64,000 nucleotides of DNA from NCBI GenBank assembly GCA_025153445.1, contig JANZNS010000005.1, forward strand, positions 372,001 to 436,000, read 5' to 3'. A program made the translations under genes and the position numbers. This document shows, piece by piece, positions 1-8,015 of this stretch; the first letter of the stretch is position 1, and each line of letters opens with the position of its first letter. Under the pieces are notes generated by a model. The model did not search any database. It was not told the origin of the DNA and saw nothing but the letters and a program-made list of their open reading frames with translations. The DNA comes from Marinobacter sp. BGYM27. Its GTDB lineage: Bacteria > Pseudomonadota > Gammaproteobacteria > Pseudomonadales > Oleiphilaceae.

Positions 1-850
1 GGTGGGTGATGGCCGTAAAGAACAACCAGGACACCAACAGAACAATCAGGAAATAAACCAGCGAGAAAGCGGCCGCCCGACCAATATCAAACTGGCCTAT
101 CGCCATGGTGGTGAGTGTTTGACTGAGGAAAGTTGTGGAGCTGCCCGGTCCGCCGCCCGTCAATACGAAGGGTTCGGTATAGATCATGAAGCTGTCCATA
201 AAGCGCAACAGCACCGCGATCACCAGCACACTTTTCAGACGCGGCAACTGGATGTAGCGGAAAATCGCCCAGCGGGACGCCCGGTCAATCTCGGCAGCCT
301 GATAGAAGGCCTCCGGAATGGCCCGCAGGCCCGAGTAGCACAAGAGCGCGACCAGCGGCGTCCAATGCCAGACATCCATCAGCAATACAGTGGCCCAGGC
401 ATCACCGGTATTGCCGGTATAGTTGTAGTTGATCCCTATCTCGTTCAGCGCCCAGCCAAACAGCCCAATATCGCCCCTGCCGAAAATCTGCCAGATAGTG
501 CCTACCACGTTCCACGGAATCAGCAGCGGAATGGCCAGCAGAATCAGGCAAAGGGAACCGCGCCGTCCGGATGTCGGCATCATCAATGCCACACCGATTC
601 CCAGCGGAATTTCGATCAGCAACACGGCGGCTGAAAACACAAACTGGCGCCCAAGAGACGCCTGGAGATTCTCGTTTTGCAGCACTTCCCGGAACCAGTC
701 AGTGCCCACAAAGTAAGCGCTATTGGGGCCGAAGATGTCCTGCACCGAATAGTTCACCACCGTCATCAGTGGAATCAGCGCAGAAAAAGCCACCAGAATG
801 AAAACCGGCAGCACCAGCCACCAGGCTCTGTTATCAGGGATCTTGTTCAT
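1..850 (-). CDS. glpP: ABC transporter permease, MalF/UgpA-like, probable GlpP (3' end cut by window)
   Basis: I translated the minus strand from the ATG at 850 and the frame stays open to base 1, giving 283 residues; the stop lies outside the window. It is an inner-membrane subunit of a carbohydrate-type ABC importer. A hydrophobic segment follows the N-terminal MNKIPDNRAWW, several more follow, and the cytoplasmic EAA loop that docks with the ATPases is visible as PEAFYQAAEIDRAS at about residues 189-202. The start overlaps the stop of the upstream ATPase by 4 bases (ATGA), so the two are translationally coupled. Tandem ATPases followed by a permease, next to glpR and glpD, match the rhizobial glpSTPQUV glycerol importer; that assignment is inference from gene order. 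The second permease and the binding protein should lie just beyond the left edge. Confidence 0.82.
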   Translation of the reverse strand, partial: MNKIPDNRAWWLVLPVFILVAFSALIPLMTVVNYSVQDIFGPNSAYFVGTDWFREVLQNENLQASLGRQFVFSAAVLLIEIPLGIGVALMMPTSGRRGSLCLILLAIPLLIPWNVVGTIWQIFGRGDIGLFGWALNEIGINYNYTGNTGDAWATVLLMDVWHWTPLVALLCYSGLRAIPEAFYQAAEIDRASRWAIFRYIQLPRLKSVLVIAVLLRFMDSFMIYTEPFVLTGGGPGSSTTFLSQTLTTMAIGQFDIGRAAAFSLVYFLIVLLVSWLFFTAITH

Positions 851-1947
851 TCTGTTTGCTCCTCAATCAGAAACTCATCGACATAGAGCTTCAGCCACTG
901 GCGGGGAAATCCTGCATGGATCTTTCCGGGCGCTACAGCGTGATCTTCGTCCACGCGCGCCTTGATCGACTGATTGCCCAGCGTGAGAGACACAATCTTG
1001 TATGTGCCCAGATCCTCGATGTCCGTCACATCACACTCAAAAGTGTCATCCGATGGCGTGGTGGTCAGCTGAATAAACTCCGGGCGAATGCCCAACTTCA
1101 GGTTGGATGAGGTGCTTTGCTCCAACAGCGACTGCAATCCGGCGCCAAGTTTGACGGTCATACCATTAAAGCGAACCCCTTCTTCGCACCGCTCGACCGC
1201 GACCAGATTCATCCCCGGGCTCCCGATAAAGTAGCCTACGAATGTGTGATTCGGCCGCTCGAACAGTTCTCGCGGCGTGCCAAACTGGACAATCTGGCCG
1301 TCGTACATCACTGCAATCTTGTCAGCAAAAGTCGATGCTTCGAGCTGATCGTGGGTGACATACACCATCGTGATATTGAATTGCTCGTGGATCTGCTTCA
1401 GCTTGCGGCGCAGTTTCCACTTGAGCTGCGGGTCGATAACGGTGAGCGGCTCGTCAAACAGAATGGCCGAGACATCGTCTCTGACCAGTCCGCGACCCAT
1501 CGATACTTTCTGCTTTTCGTCAGCCGTAAGATTCCGTGCCTTGCGGTGAAGCACGGCTTCCAATTCAAGAATTTCAGCGACTTCGTTAACTTTGGTCTCG
1601 ATGCGGTCCTTTGCCATGCCGGCATTGCGCAATGGAAAAGCAAGGTTCTGGAACACTGTCATCGAGTCGTAAATCACCGGAAACTGGAACACCTGAGCGA
1701 TGTTCCGCTCTTTGGGCGATAGTTCGTTGACCCTGACATCATCAAACAGAACCTCACCTTCCGAGGGGGCCAGCAATCCCGAAATGATATTGAGCATCGT
1801 GCTTTTGCCGCACCCGGATGGCCCTAGCAGCGCATAGGCACCCCCTTTGTGCCAGGTATGGCTTATTTGCCTGATGGCATAATCTTCGGGGCCTGACGGA
1901 TGCTTGCTATAACTGTGAGCGAGGGATTTGAGCTGAATTTCTGCCAT
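847..1947 (-). CDS. glpT: ABC transporter ATPase with degenerate signature motif, probable GlpT
   Basis: A 366-residue ATPase of the sugar-importer class with a C-terminal TOBE-type regulatory region (about 235-360). Visible motifs are Walker A GPSGCGKST (42-50), the Q-loop glutamine near 88, Walker B AILFDEP (161-167) and the switch histidine H199 in VTHDQLEA. The ABC signature is not LSGGQ but LTADEKQ (140-146), and the D-loop reads TVID. It therefore supplies one good nucleotide-binding face and one poor one, complementary to its neighbour at 1954. It begins 6 bases after that gene and overlaps the permease start by 4 bases, so all three are co-transcribed. The non-LSGGQ signature is, to my knowledge, a hallmark of GlpT-type proteins. 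The substrate (glycerol or a related polyol) is inferred from neighbouring glpR and glpD. Confidence 0.8.
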   Translation of the reverse strand: MAEIQLKSLAHSYSKHPSGPEDYAIRQISHTWHKGGAYALLGPSGCGKSTMLNIISGLLAPSEGEVLFDDVRVNELSPKERNIAQVFQFPVIYDSMTVFQNLAFPLRNAGMAKDRIETKVNEVAEILELEAVLHRKARNLTADEKQKVSMGRGLVRDDVSAILFDEPLTVIDPQLKWKLRRKLKQIHEQFNITMVYVTHDQLEASTFADKIAVMYDGQIVQFGTPRELFERPNHTFVGYFIGSPGMNLVAVERCEEGVRFNGMTVKLGAGLQSLLEQSTSSNLKLGIRPEFIQLTTTPSDDTFECDVTDIEDLGTYKIVSLTLGNQSIKARVDEDHAVAPGKIHAGFPRQWLKLYVDEFLIEEQTE

Positions 1948-1953
1948 GACCGC

Positions 1954-3042
1954 TTACTCCCCTGCCCGTTGTGAAGGTGCATGCACCAGCGCGCCATCAA
2001 CATCAAAAACAAACAACTTGCTGATGGGCAGATAGATTTTGATCGGCGTGTCCGTGTGATATTCGTGAACCCCCATCAACTGCAGCACCATGTGGAAGTG
2101 CTCGTTGTTCACGTGCATAAAGGTTTCGGAGCCGCTGATTTCCCCCAGCTCAACCGTCATGGCTAATTCCAGGTCGTCTTCGTTCTGGGGAACAAGACTG
2201 ATGTGACTCGGCCTGATACCAAACTGATAATCGGCAGGACTCAGGGATTGAAGTTCGCGCGTCAGTGGATGATGTGCATAGTTATCGAAAGTGACGTCGG
2301 TATCCGTTACCCGGCCGGGTATCAGATTAATCGGAGGCTCACTGAACAGCTCCGCCGCGGTGACATTGACCGGTTCCCTATACACCGACATCACCGGTCC
2401 GGACTGAATAATACGGCCTTCATGAAGTAATGTGGTGACGCCTCCCAGGGCCAGCGCCTCGTTCGCTTCAGTGGTGGCGTAAACCGCAATACAGTTGCGG
2501 GCACGGAACAGTTCCCGGAGCTCTGCTCGCAGCTCTTCCCGCAGCTTGTAGTCGAGGTTGACCAGCGGCTCGTCAAACAGGATCAGACTAGCGTCCTTAA
2601 CCAACGCCCGGGCCATCGCCGTACGCTGTTGCTGACCACCCGACAACTCCAGCGGATACCGCTTCAACAGCGGCTCGATCTGCAACATCGCGGCGGTTTC
2701 CTGCACTCGCCGGGTTATCTCGGACTCCGGCATTTTGGCCAGCCGCAAGGGAGAAGCAATGTTTTCCCAAACTGTGAGGTTCGGGTAGTTGATGAACTGC
2801 TGGTAGATCATCGAAATATTGCGGCGCTGAACGGACTCGCGGGTGACGTCACGGCCGTCAACCAGCACGCGGCCCTCCGTGGGCTTATCCAGCCCGGCCA
2901 TCAGCCGCATCAACGAGGTTTTGCCTGCCAGTGTCCGACCAAGCAATACGTTGAAGGAGCCCGCTTCAAAGGTGATGTTCGCGTCCGCAATGTAGGGCAC
3001 GCCATCCACAACATGGGAGACGTTTTCCAGAGTGAGCGACAT
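1954..3042 (-). CDS. glpS: ABC transporter ATPase lacking the switch histidine, probable GlpS
   Basis: A 362-residue ATPase, first gene of the transporter operon. I chose the ATG at 3042 (MSLTLENVSH) because an AAGGA lies about 8 bases upstream; an in-frame ATG at 3096 would add 18 unconserved residues. Motifs are Walker A GRTLAGKT (35-42), signature LSGGQ (133-137) and Walker B LILFDEP. The switch histidine is replaced: VYATTEANEA has T191 where most ATPases carry H. A C-terminal TOBE-like region follows. Its intact LSGGQ would complete the ATP site of the next gene's product, while its own site would pair with that partner's degenerate signature. It is transcribed from the sigma-54-like promoter at 3135-3149. 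Confidence 0.8.
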   Translation of the reverse strand: MSLTLENVSHVVDGVPYIADANITFEAGSFNVLLGRTLAGKTSLMRLMAGLDKPTEGRVLVDGRDVTRESVQRRNISMIYQQFINYPNLTVWENIASPLRLAKMPESEITRRVQETAAMLQIEPLLKRYPLELSGGQQQRTAMARALVKDASLILFDEPLVNLDYKLREELRAELRELFRARNCIAVYATTEANEALALGGVTTLLHEGRIIQSGPVMSVYREPVNVTAAELFSEPPINLIPGRVTDTDVTFDNYAHHPLTRELQSLSPADYQFGIRPSHISLVPQNEDDLELAMTVELGEISGSETFMHVNNEHFHMVLQLMGVHEYHTDTPIKIYLPISKLFVFDVDGALVHAPSQRAGE

Positions 3043-3112
3043 TAACGCTTTCCTTGTTTTTGTTTTGGACGTCCGTGATGTCATTCCCGCAGGCATGATC
3101 CGTCACGTGAGC

Positions 3113-3126
3113 GTTCGAATACGAAT
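3113..3126. promoter_or_regulatory. GlpR-like operator near the glpS transcription start
   Basis: GTTCGAATACGAAT contains the dyad TTCG-N4-CGAA, the core of E. coli GlpR operators. It lies just downstream of the -12 element, over the predicted start site (about 3122), where a bound repressor would block transcription. A near-identical copy (1 mismatch in 14) lies at 3240-3253. Binding is inferred; a GlpR homologue is encoded nearby. Confidence 0.55.
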
Positions 3127-3134
3127 ACCGCAAC

Positions 3135-3149
3135 GCAATGAACATACCA
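3135..3149 (-). promoter_or_regulatory. Sigma-54 -24/-12 promoter for the glpS-glpT-glpP operon
   Basis: On the minus strand the bases read TGGTATG-TTCA-TTGC, preceded by C. GG and GC have the exact -24/-12 spacing, and this matches the TGGCACG-N4-TTGC consensus at 9 of 11 defined positions. The predicted start is near 3122, giving a leader of about 80 bases before the ATG at 3042. The adjacent divergent gene encodes a sigma-54-dependent activator, which supports the call. Confidence 0.65.
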
Positions 3150-3210
3150 GTCCACATCATTTTATTTCGCACACACCCTATAATATTGATTTTTATTATT
3201 TTTTATCTTC

Positions 3211-3228
3211 AACCGAATATTTTCGGTT
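3211..3228. promoter_or_regulatory. Perfect 18-bp palindrome, candidate activator site
   Basis: AACCGAATATTTTCGGTT is a perfect inverted repeat (7-base arms, 4-base spacer) about 62 bases upstream of the -24 element. That is the usual place for an upstream activating sequence bound by a sigma-54 activator. No run of T follows in the minus direction, so it is unlikely to be a terminator. Which protein binds is inferred. Confidence 0.4.
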
Positions 3229-3239
3229 GCTCAATAAAT

Positions 3240-3253
3240 GTTCGCATACGAAT
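3240..3253. promoter_or_regulatory. Second GlpR-like operator, upstream of glpS
   Basis: GTTCGCATACGAAT has the same TTCG-N4-CGAA dyad as 3113-3126. The two sites are 127 bases apart, about 12 helical turns, so one repressor could bridge them by looping. It lies between the activator gene and the promoter. Confidence 0.5.
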
Positions 3254-3367
3254 CAACTTGATCAGTGTGAACATTGACAAGTCAGTAAAATGAACACAAT
3301 ACTGAACAAAAACCACATCCTCTGGCGCGCGAAAACATAAAAACGAAACAACAACAGGGACGATACG

Positions 3368-5320
3368 TTGAGCAGCCAAGTAAACCTCAGCAAATCAGAC
3401 GATTTTGCGGATGCGATCGCCGCTTCGTGGGCGCGGTGCCAGCAATTCGGCCTGTCACCCGCCACCAGGCCCCAGGCCGAAACCTTTGATGAGCAGGACC
3501 TCGCAGCGTTGCGCAACAGCAACGCCATATTGCTGACGACGACAGAAAATGAAGTACTGCCCTATTACGACAACATTTTGTCCAATAGCCGCAGCATGAT
3601 CGTGCTGGCCGACAACGGCGGCCGGGTTCTGAAATACTGGGGTGACAAGCGTTTTATTCAGGCCGGTCGGGAATCACTGTTCATTGAAGGTCGCAGCTGG
3701 CTCGAGCAAACCAGCGGCACCAACGCAATTGGTACCGCTATCGCCACCGGTCAGGCCGTTCAGGTGCAACGTAATCAGCATTATCTGAAAGCGAACCGTT
3801 TTATGGCCGGCAGTGCTGCTCCCATCCTTGATGCTGAACAACGTCTGATCGGCGTGCTCAACGTCTCCAGCGATGCTTATCTGCCGCAGGCCCACACGCT
3901 GGGGATGGTCAAATTGATGTCGCTCGCGGTCGAAAACAGACTGATGATGCGAAGCTATAGGGCCACCTGCTTTTTGCTCACGCTCAATACCCACGCCGAT
4001 AATCTCGACAGCGAATGGTCGGGGCTGATTGTGTTTGATGAAGACGGATGCATTCGTGCAGCCAACCGCCGGGCATTGCAGCTGCTGGGGCACGATCTGG
4101 TGGGCCAGCGCCTCGCCGATGTATTCCCAGCGGGCGAGCAGCCGCCCGTCAGCGATATGGAAGATGGCAGCCATGTGCAGCTGACAACAGCTCAGCAACG
4201 ACGATTCCACGGTTTGATCAAGCGGCCTGCACCAAAGCAAGCGACGCTCGACACGCCGGCCAGAACGACACCGTCCCCCCGCACACCTCCAACAACCCGG
4301 GACGCGCCCTACCACAGGCATGACCAACAAGGTGCTGTACCTCTCAAGCACATTGAATTCGGCGACCCTCAAATCAAACGCTGCATACGTCAGGCTTCCC
4401 GTGTTGCAGACAAGGATATTCCGATCCTGATTCATGGTGAGACCGGCGTCGGTAAAGAAGTCTTCGTAAAAGCACTCCATGGCGCCAGCGCACGACACAA
4501 CCAACCACTGGTAGCCGTCAACTGTGCCGCCATCCCCTCGGAACTGATCGAATCTGAACTTTTCGGGTATGAAAAAGGTGCCTTCACCGGCGCCAGTACA
4601 CGAGGGGCTATCGGCCTGATTCGCAAGGCCCATCAGGGCATACTGTTTCTGGACGAAATCGGTGAGATGCCTCCCCGTGCCCAAGCCCGGCTATTGCGCG
4701 TATTGCAGGAGCGGGAAGTAACGCCTCTGGGTTCAACGGAAGCCTATCCCGTTGATATCCGGCTGGTCTCAGCAACCAATCAACACCTGGAAGAACACCT
4801 CGAGTCAGGCCTGTTTCGCCGTGACCTGTTCTACCGTATCAGCGGCCTGAATATCGAATTGCCACCGCTGCGCAAACGCGCCGACAAACGTGAAATATTC
4901 AGGCAGGTTCACCGCCAGCACCGGGAGCCGGAGCAGGCACCAGACTTGCCCGATGCGGTGCTTGATCTGTTCGAGAAGCACCCCTGGCCGGGCAATATCC
5001 GCCAACTGATCAACGTTATGAAGGTGGCACTGGCAATGGCCGATAACGATCCGCTGGAGATGTGGCACCTGCCCGACGACTTTATCCGGGACTTACAGGC
5101 GATGTCCTCCCCCTCCGGCACCGCGGGTGACGCGCAAATACCAGAACCCCAGACGGCGAACGCATCGGTCAACACATCAGACCATTCAAAAGACAATGGG
5201 CTGGATCGGCTGCTGGAAACCTACAACCATTACCGGGGTAATATCTCCAGAACCGCACGGCAACTGGGATACAGTCGGAACACTATTTACAAGCACCTGA
5301 GGGAACTCGGTGTTCGGTAA
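3368..5320 (+). CDS. Sigma-54-dependent transcriptional activator, AcoR-like (GAF-PAS-AAA+-Fis)
   Basis: A 650-residue bacterial enhancer-binding protein. The N-terminal half has a GAF-type sensor (about 60-190, with SGTNAIGTA) and a PAS-like segment (about 220-290). The central AAA+ domain has Walker A GETGVGKE (from about 356), the sigma-54 contact loop GAFTGA (about 404-409) and Walker B LFLDEIGE. The last 30 residues form a Fis-type helix-turn-helix. The start is a TTG preceded by CAGGGA; no ATG lies near the conserved N-terminus. It is divergent from the ABC operon, whose promoter carries a -24/-12 element, so it most likely activates that operon. The ligand sensed cannot be read from sequence. 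It resembles AcoR, but no acetoin genes are present. Confidence 0.85.
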   Translation: MSSQVNLSKSDDFADAIAASWARCQQFGLSPATRPQAETFDEQDLAALRNSNAILLTTTENEVLPYYDNILSNSRSMIVLADNGGRVLKYWGDKRFIQAGRESLFIEGRSWLEQTSGTNAIGTAIATGQAVQVQRNQHYLKANRFMAGSAAPILDAEQRLIGVLNVSSDAYLPQAHTLGMVKLMSLAVENRLMMRSYRATCFLLTLNTHADNLDSEWSGLIVFDEDGCIRAANRRALQLLGHDLVGQRLADVFPAGEQPPVSDMEDGSHVQLTTAQQRRFHGLIKRPAPKQATLDTPARTTPSPRTPPTTRDAPYHRHDQQGAVPLKHIEFGDPQIKRCIRQASRVADKDIPILIHGETGVGKEVFVKALHGASARHNQPLVAVNCAAIPSELIESELFGYEKGAFTGASTRGAIGLIRKAHQGILFLDEIGEMPPRAQARLLRVLQEREVTPLGSTEAYPVDIRLVSATNQHLEEHLESGLFRRDLFYRISGLNIELPPLRKRADKREIFRQVHRQHREPEQAPDLPDAVLDLFEKHPWPGNIRQLINVMKVALAMADNDPLEMWHLPDDFIRDLQAMSSPSGTAGDAQIPEPQTANASVNTSDHSKDNGLDRLLETYNHYRGNISRTARQLGYSRNTIYKHLRELGVR

Positions 5321-5485
5321 GGTGTGAGGTAAGATTTTCAATCGGACATCAGTTGACTTGAGCCCCTGTTGCATTATTCCATAGCGGGCTGAATCGCTTC
5401 ATGACCGGGCTTCCAGGGTGCCACCAAACGCATGGCGTCACCTGATTTTCCCGGCATGGGTTTTGGCTGTATCAAGAGGCGCGGA

Positions 5486-6244
5486 ATGGCACAGATTAAC
5501 CGGCATGATCTGATTATCGAACTGATCCAGAAAAACGGGTTCGTCACCACCGAACAACTGGTTGATCATTTTCAGGTCACACCGCAAACCATTCGCCGGG
5601 ATCTCAACCAGCTGGCTGAGCAGAACCGGGTGCGGCGTCATCACGGTGGTGCGGGCATTGACTCAAGCACCGTGAACACCGCGTACCAGACCCGCAAGAT
5701 CATGGAGCTCGAAGCCAAAAAGCGGATTGCCGAGGACCTGGTGCGGCATATCCCCGATGATGCGTCACTGTTCATCAACATCGGCACCACGACCGAAACC
5801 ATTGCCCAGGCGCTACTGAACCACAATAACCTGCGAGTGGTAACCAACAATCTGCACGTCGCGTCCATCCTTGCCGCCAAGGAAGATTTCAACATCATTA
5901 TCGCAGGCGGTGAAGTGCGTAACAGAGATGGCGGTATCGTGGGTGAAGCGACCCGCGACTTTATCAACCAGTTCAAGATGGACTTCGGCATCATCGGTAT
6001 CAGCGGCATTCATACTGATGGCTCATTGCTCGATTTCGACTACCGTGAGGTGCGGGTGGCACAGACCATCATCGCCAACTCCCACCAAGTACTGCTTGCA
6101 GCTGATCACTCCAAGTTTGGCCGCAACGCCATGGTCCGGCTTGGCAACATTACCCAGGCCGATCATTTCTTTACGGATCAGGCACCGCCCCGTGAAATCC
6201 AGCAAATGCTGAACGACAACGCCGTGGAACTTCATGTGGTCTGA
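5486..6244 (+). CDS. glpR: DeoR-family repressor, glycerol-3-phosphate regulon (GlpR)
   Basis: A 252-residue DeoR-family repressor, the same length as E. coli GlpR. I chose ATG 5486 (MAQINRHDLI), which has AAGAGG 6 bases upstream; an ATG at 5432 would add an unconserved leader. The N-terminal helix-turn-helix reads VTPQTIRRDLNQLAEQN followed by RRHHGGA, very close to E. coli GlpR. The rest is a DeoR sugar-phosphate sensor domain with the NIGTTTE phosphate-binding loop and ending in ADHSKF. The effector is expected to be glycerol 3-phosphate. The near-identical recognition helix supports reading the two TTCG-N4-CGAA sites upstream of glpS as its operators. It is followed by a terminator and then glpD. 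Confidence 0.85.
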   Translation: MAQINRHDLIIELIQKNGFVTTEQLVDHFQVTPQTIRRDLNQLAEQNRVRRHHGGAGIDSSTVNTAYQTRKIMELEAKKRIAEDLVRHIPDDASLFINIGTTTETIAQALLNHNNLRVVTNNLHVASILAAKEDFNIIIAGGEVRNRDGGIVGEATRDFINQFKMDFGIIGISGIHTDGSLLDFDYREVRVAQTIIANSHQVLLAADHSKFGRNAMVRLGNITQADHFFTDQAPPREIQQMLNDNAVELHVV

Positions 6245-6262
6245 ACCACACTGAACACTACG

Positions 6263-6305
6263 AAGCAGGCATCCGAAACCGGGAATCCTGCTTTATTTTC
6301 GTTTT
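6263..6305 (+). terminator. Probable terminator of glpR
   Basis: AAGCAGG (6263-6269) pairs with CCTGCTT (6287-6293), with partial inner pairing, and is followed by TTATTTTCGTTTT. It separates glpR from glpD, implying that glpD has its own promoter or depends on readthrough. Confidence 0.6.
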
Positions 6306-6419
6306 CAATCTTTGCCTTTTCCTTTACGAACCTCCGCGGGTTTCCCATAATCATCAGGGAATCCATTTGCATCGACAGGGGCTCGCCTGAAAACAAGGTG
6401 AGTACGGAGACGTAGAGGC

Positions 6420-7949
6420 ATGACGGCAGACAATACCGAGTTCGATCTGATTGTAGTAGGTGGCGGTGTCAACGGTAGTGGTATCGCCCGCGACGCCGCG
6501 GGCCGAGGCCTCAAAGTCTTGCTTTGTGAGATGAACGATCTCGCATCAGCCACCTCATCAAACAGCAGCAAACTGATTCACGGCGGGCTGCGGTATCTGG
6601 AGCACTACGAATTCAAACTGGTCCGTCAGGCGCTGGGCGAACGAGAGGCACTGTTACGCAGTGCGCCCCACATCATGTGGCCCATGCGTTTTCGGCTGCC
6701 CTACCTCCCTCACCTGCGCCCTGCATGGATGATCCGCACCGGGCTTTTCCTCTACGACCACCTGGCCAAACGCGAATTACTGGGTGGCTCAAACAGCATT
6801 CGTTTTGACGAAAACTCCCCGTTACTGCCCTCGATCACCAAAGGCTTTGAATACTCCGATGGCTGGGTTGACGATGCCCGGCTGGTTGTTATGTCGGCGA
6901 AAGGCGCCGAAGAAAACGGCGCCGAGATCTGTACGCGGACGCGATGCCTTCGGGCCGAACGCGATGGCAAGCACTGGCAGGTGACGCTGGCCGATGTTGA
7001 TAGCGGTGAGCAAAGACACTGCCGGGCACGGGCGATGGTCAATGCCGCCGGCCCCTGGGTCAGCGCCCTGTTCAAGGAAACACTGAGCCTGCCCGCACCG
7101 AAGCAGATCCGCATGGTAAAGGGCAGTCACATTGTAGTGCCGAAAGTCCATGACGAGCCTGAAGCCTATATGCTCCAGAATGCCGACAACCGGATCATCT
7201 TCGTTATACCCTACGAGGATGACTATTCGCTGATTGGCACAACCGATGTGGATTATCACGGTGACCCCGGCAAAGCGACGATCTCTGCTGAGGAAACCGA
7301 ATATCTGATTGGCATCGTCAACGATCACTTCAAGAATACCCTGTCGCCAGCCGACGTTGTCTGGTCATACTCGGGGGTGCGCCCGTTAATGGATGACGAA
7401 TCCGGCAGCGCCCAGAAAGCCTCCCGAGACTATACCTTTGAAGTGGACGGCAATGCCGAAACTGCGCCACTCATCTCGGTCTTTGGCGGCAAGATTACGA
7501 CATACCGCAAGCTGGCCGAAGCGGCGACAGACCAGATCTGCCGCTTCTTCCCTGATGCCGGCCCACGCTGGACCCGACAAGCCACCATGCCTGGCGGCGA
7601 CTTCTCCAGTCAGAACGAACTCATTGCGGCTTTCAAAGCGGAGTTTCCATGGTTGGATGAGGTTCTGATACGACGTTACGTGCGCACCTATGGCACGCGC
7701 ACGCGGCAAATGCTGAAAGGCTGCCAGGCAATGACTGATCTCGGCCAGCATTTTGGCGGCACCCTGTACGCCCGAGAAATCGATTACCTGACCACCCATG
7801 AATGGGCGCGTGACGCTCAGGACATCATCTGGCGCCGCACAAAGCTGGGCTTAAGGCTAACCGCCGCGCAAGTCAGTAATATTCAGAGTTATCTGAAGAC
7901 CCACACCCCATCCACTGTGCAGCATGAACCTGATCACGACTTACCTTAA
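6420..7949 (+). CDS. glpD: Aerobic glycerol-3-phosphate dehydrogenase
   Basis: A 509-residue FAD-dependent dehydrogenase that oxidises glycerol 3-phosphate to dihydroxyacetone phosphate at the inner membrane and passes electrons to quinone. The N-terminal dinucleotide-binding fold is VVGGGVNGSGIARDAAGRG (about 12-30). Family motifs SSNSSKLIHGGLRYLE, MVKGSHIVVP and FGGKITTYRKLAE are present. Length is normal for GlpD (about 500). The ATG at 6420 has GGAG upstream. With the transporter and GlpR it forms a glycerol or glycerol-3-phosphate utilisation set; glpK (glycerol kinase) and glpF are not in the window and may lie to the left. No complete GlpR-like operator is visible in the 175 bases upstream, only half sites. 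Confidence 0.95.
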   Translation: MTADNTEFDLIVVGGGVNGSGIARDAAGRGLKVLLCEMNDLASATSSNSSKLIHGGLRYLEHYEFKLVRQALGEREALLRSAPHIMWPMRFRLPYLPHLRPAWMIRTGLFLYDHLAKRELLGGSNSIRFDENSPLLPSITKGFEYSDGWVDDARLVVMSAKGAEENGAEICTRTRCLRAERDGKHWQVTLADVDSGEQRHCRARAMVNAAGPWVSALFKETLSLPAPKQIRMVKGSHIVVPKVHDEPEAYMLQNADNRIIFVIPYEDDYSLIGTTDVDYHGDPGKATISAEETEYLIGIVNDHFKNTLSPADVVWSYSGVRPLMDDESGSAQKASRDYTFEVDGNAETAPLISVFGGKITTYRKLAEAATDQICRFFPDAGPRWTRQATMPGGDFSSQNELIAAFKAEFPWLDEVLIRRYVRTYGTRTRQMLKGCQAMTDLGQHFGGTLYAREIDYLTTHEWARDAQDIIWRRTKLGLRLTAAQVSNIQSYLKTHTPSTVQHEPDHDLP

Positions 7950-8015
7950 GTCCCCGGTTATGCCACGCTAACCAACCGATAATTGTCCACTGACCCCAAG
8001 CTGGAGGAGTAACCC

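Noticed and set aside
2-634. Plus-strand open frame of 210 codons
   Set aside because: It is antisense to the clear permease frame on the minus strand, which has membrane segments and an EAA loop. The plus-strand translation has no family features.
3674-4684. 336-codon minus-strand frame
   Set aside because: Antisense to the sigma-54 activator, whose GAF, Walker A and GAFTGA motifs are unambiguous.
5340-5400. Sigma-70 promoter for glpR (TTGACT at 5353)
   Set aside because: The -35-like hexamer is good but no -10 with correct spacing is convincing.
6245-6419. GlpR operator upstream of glpD
   Set aside because: Only half sites (TTCG, CGAA) occur; no complete TTCG-N4-CGAA dyad.
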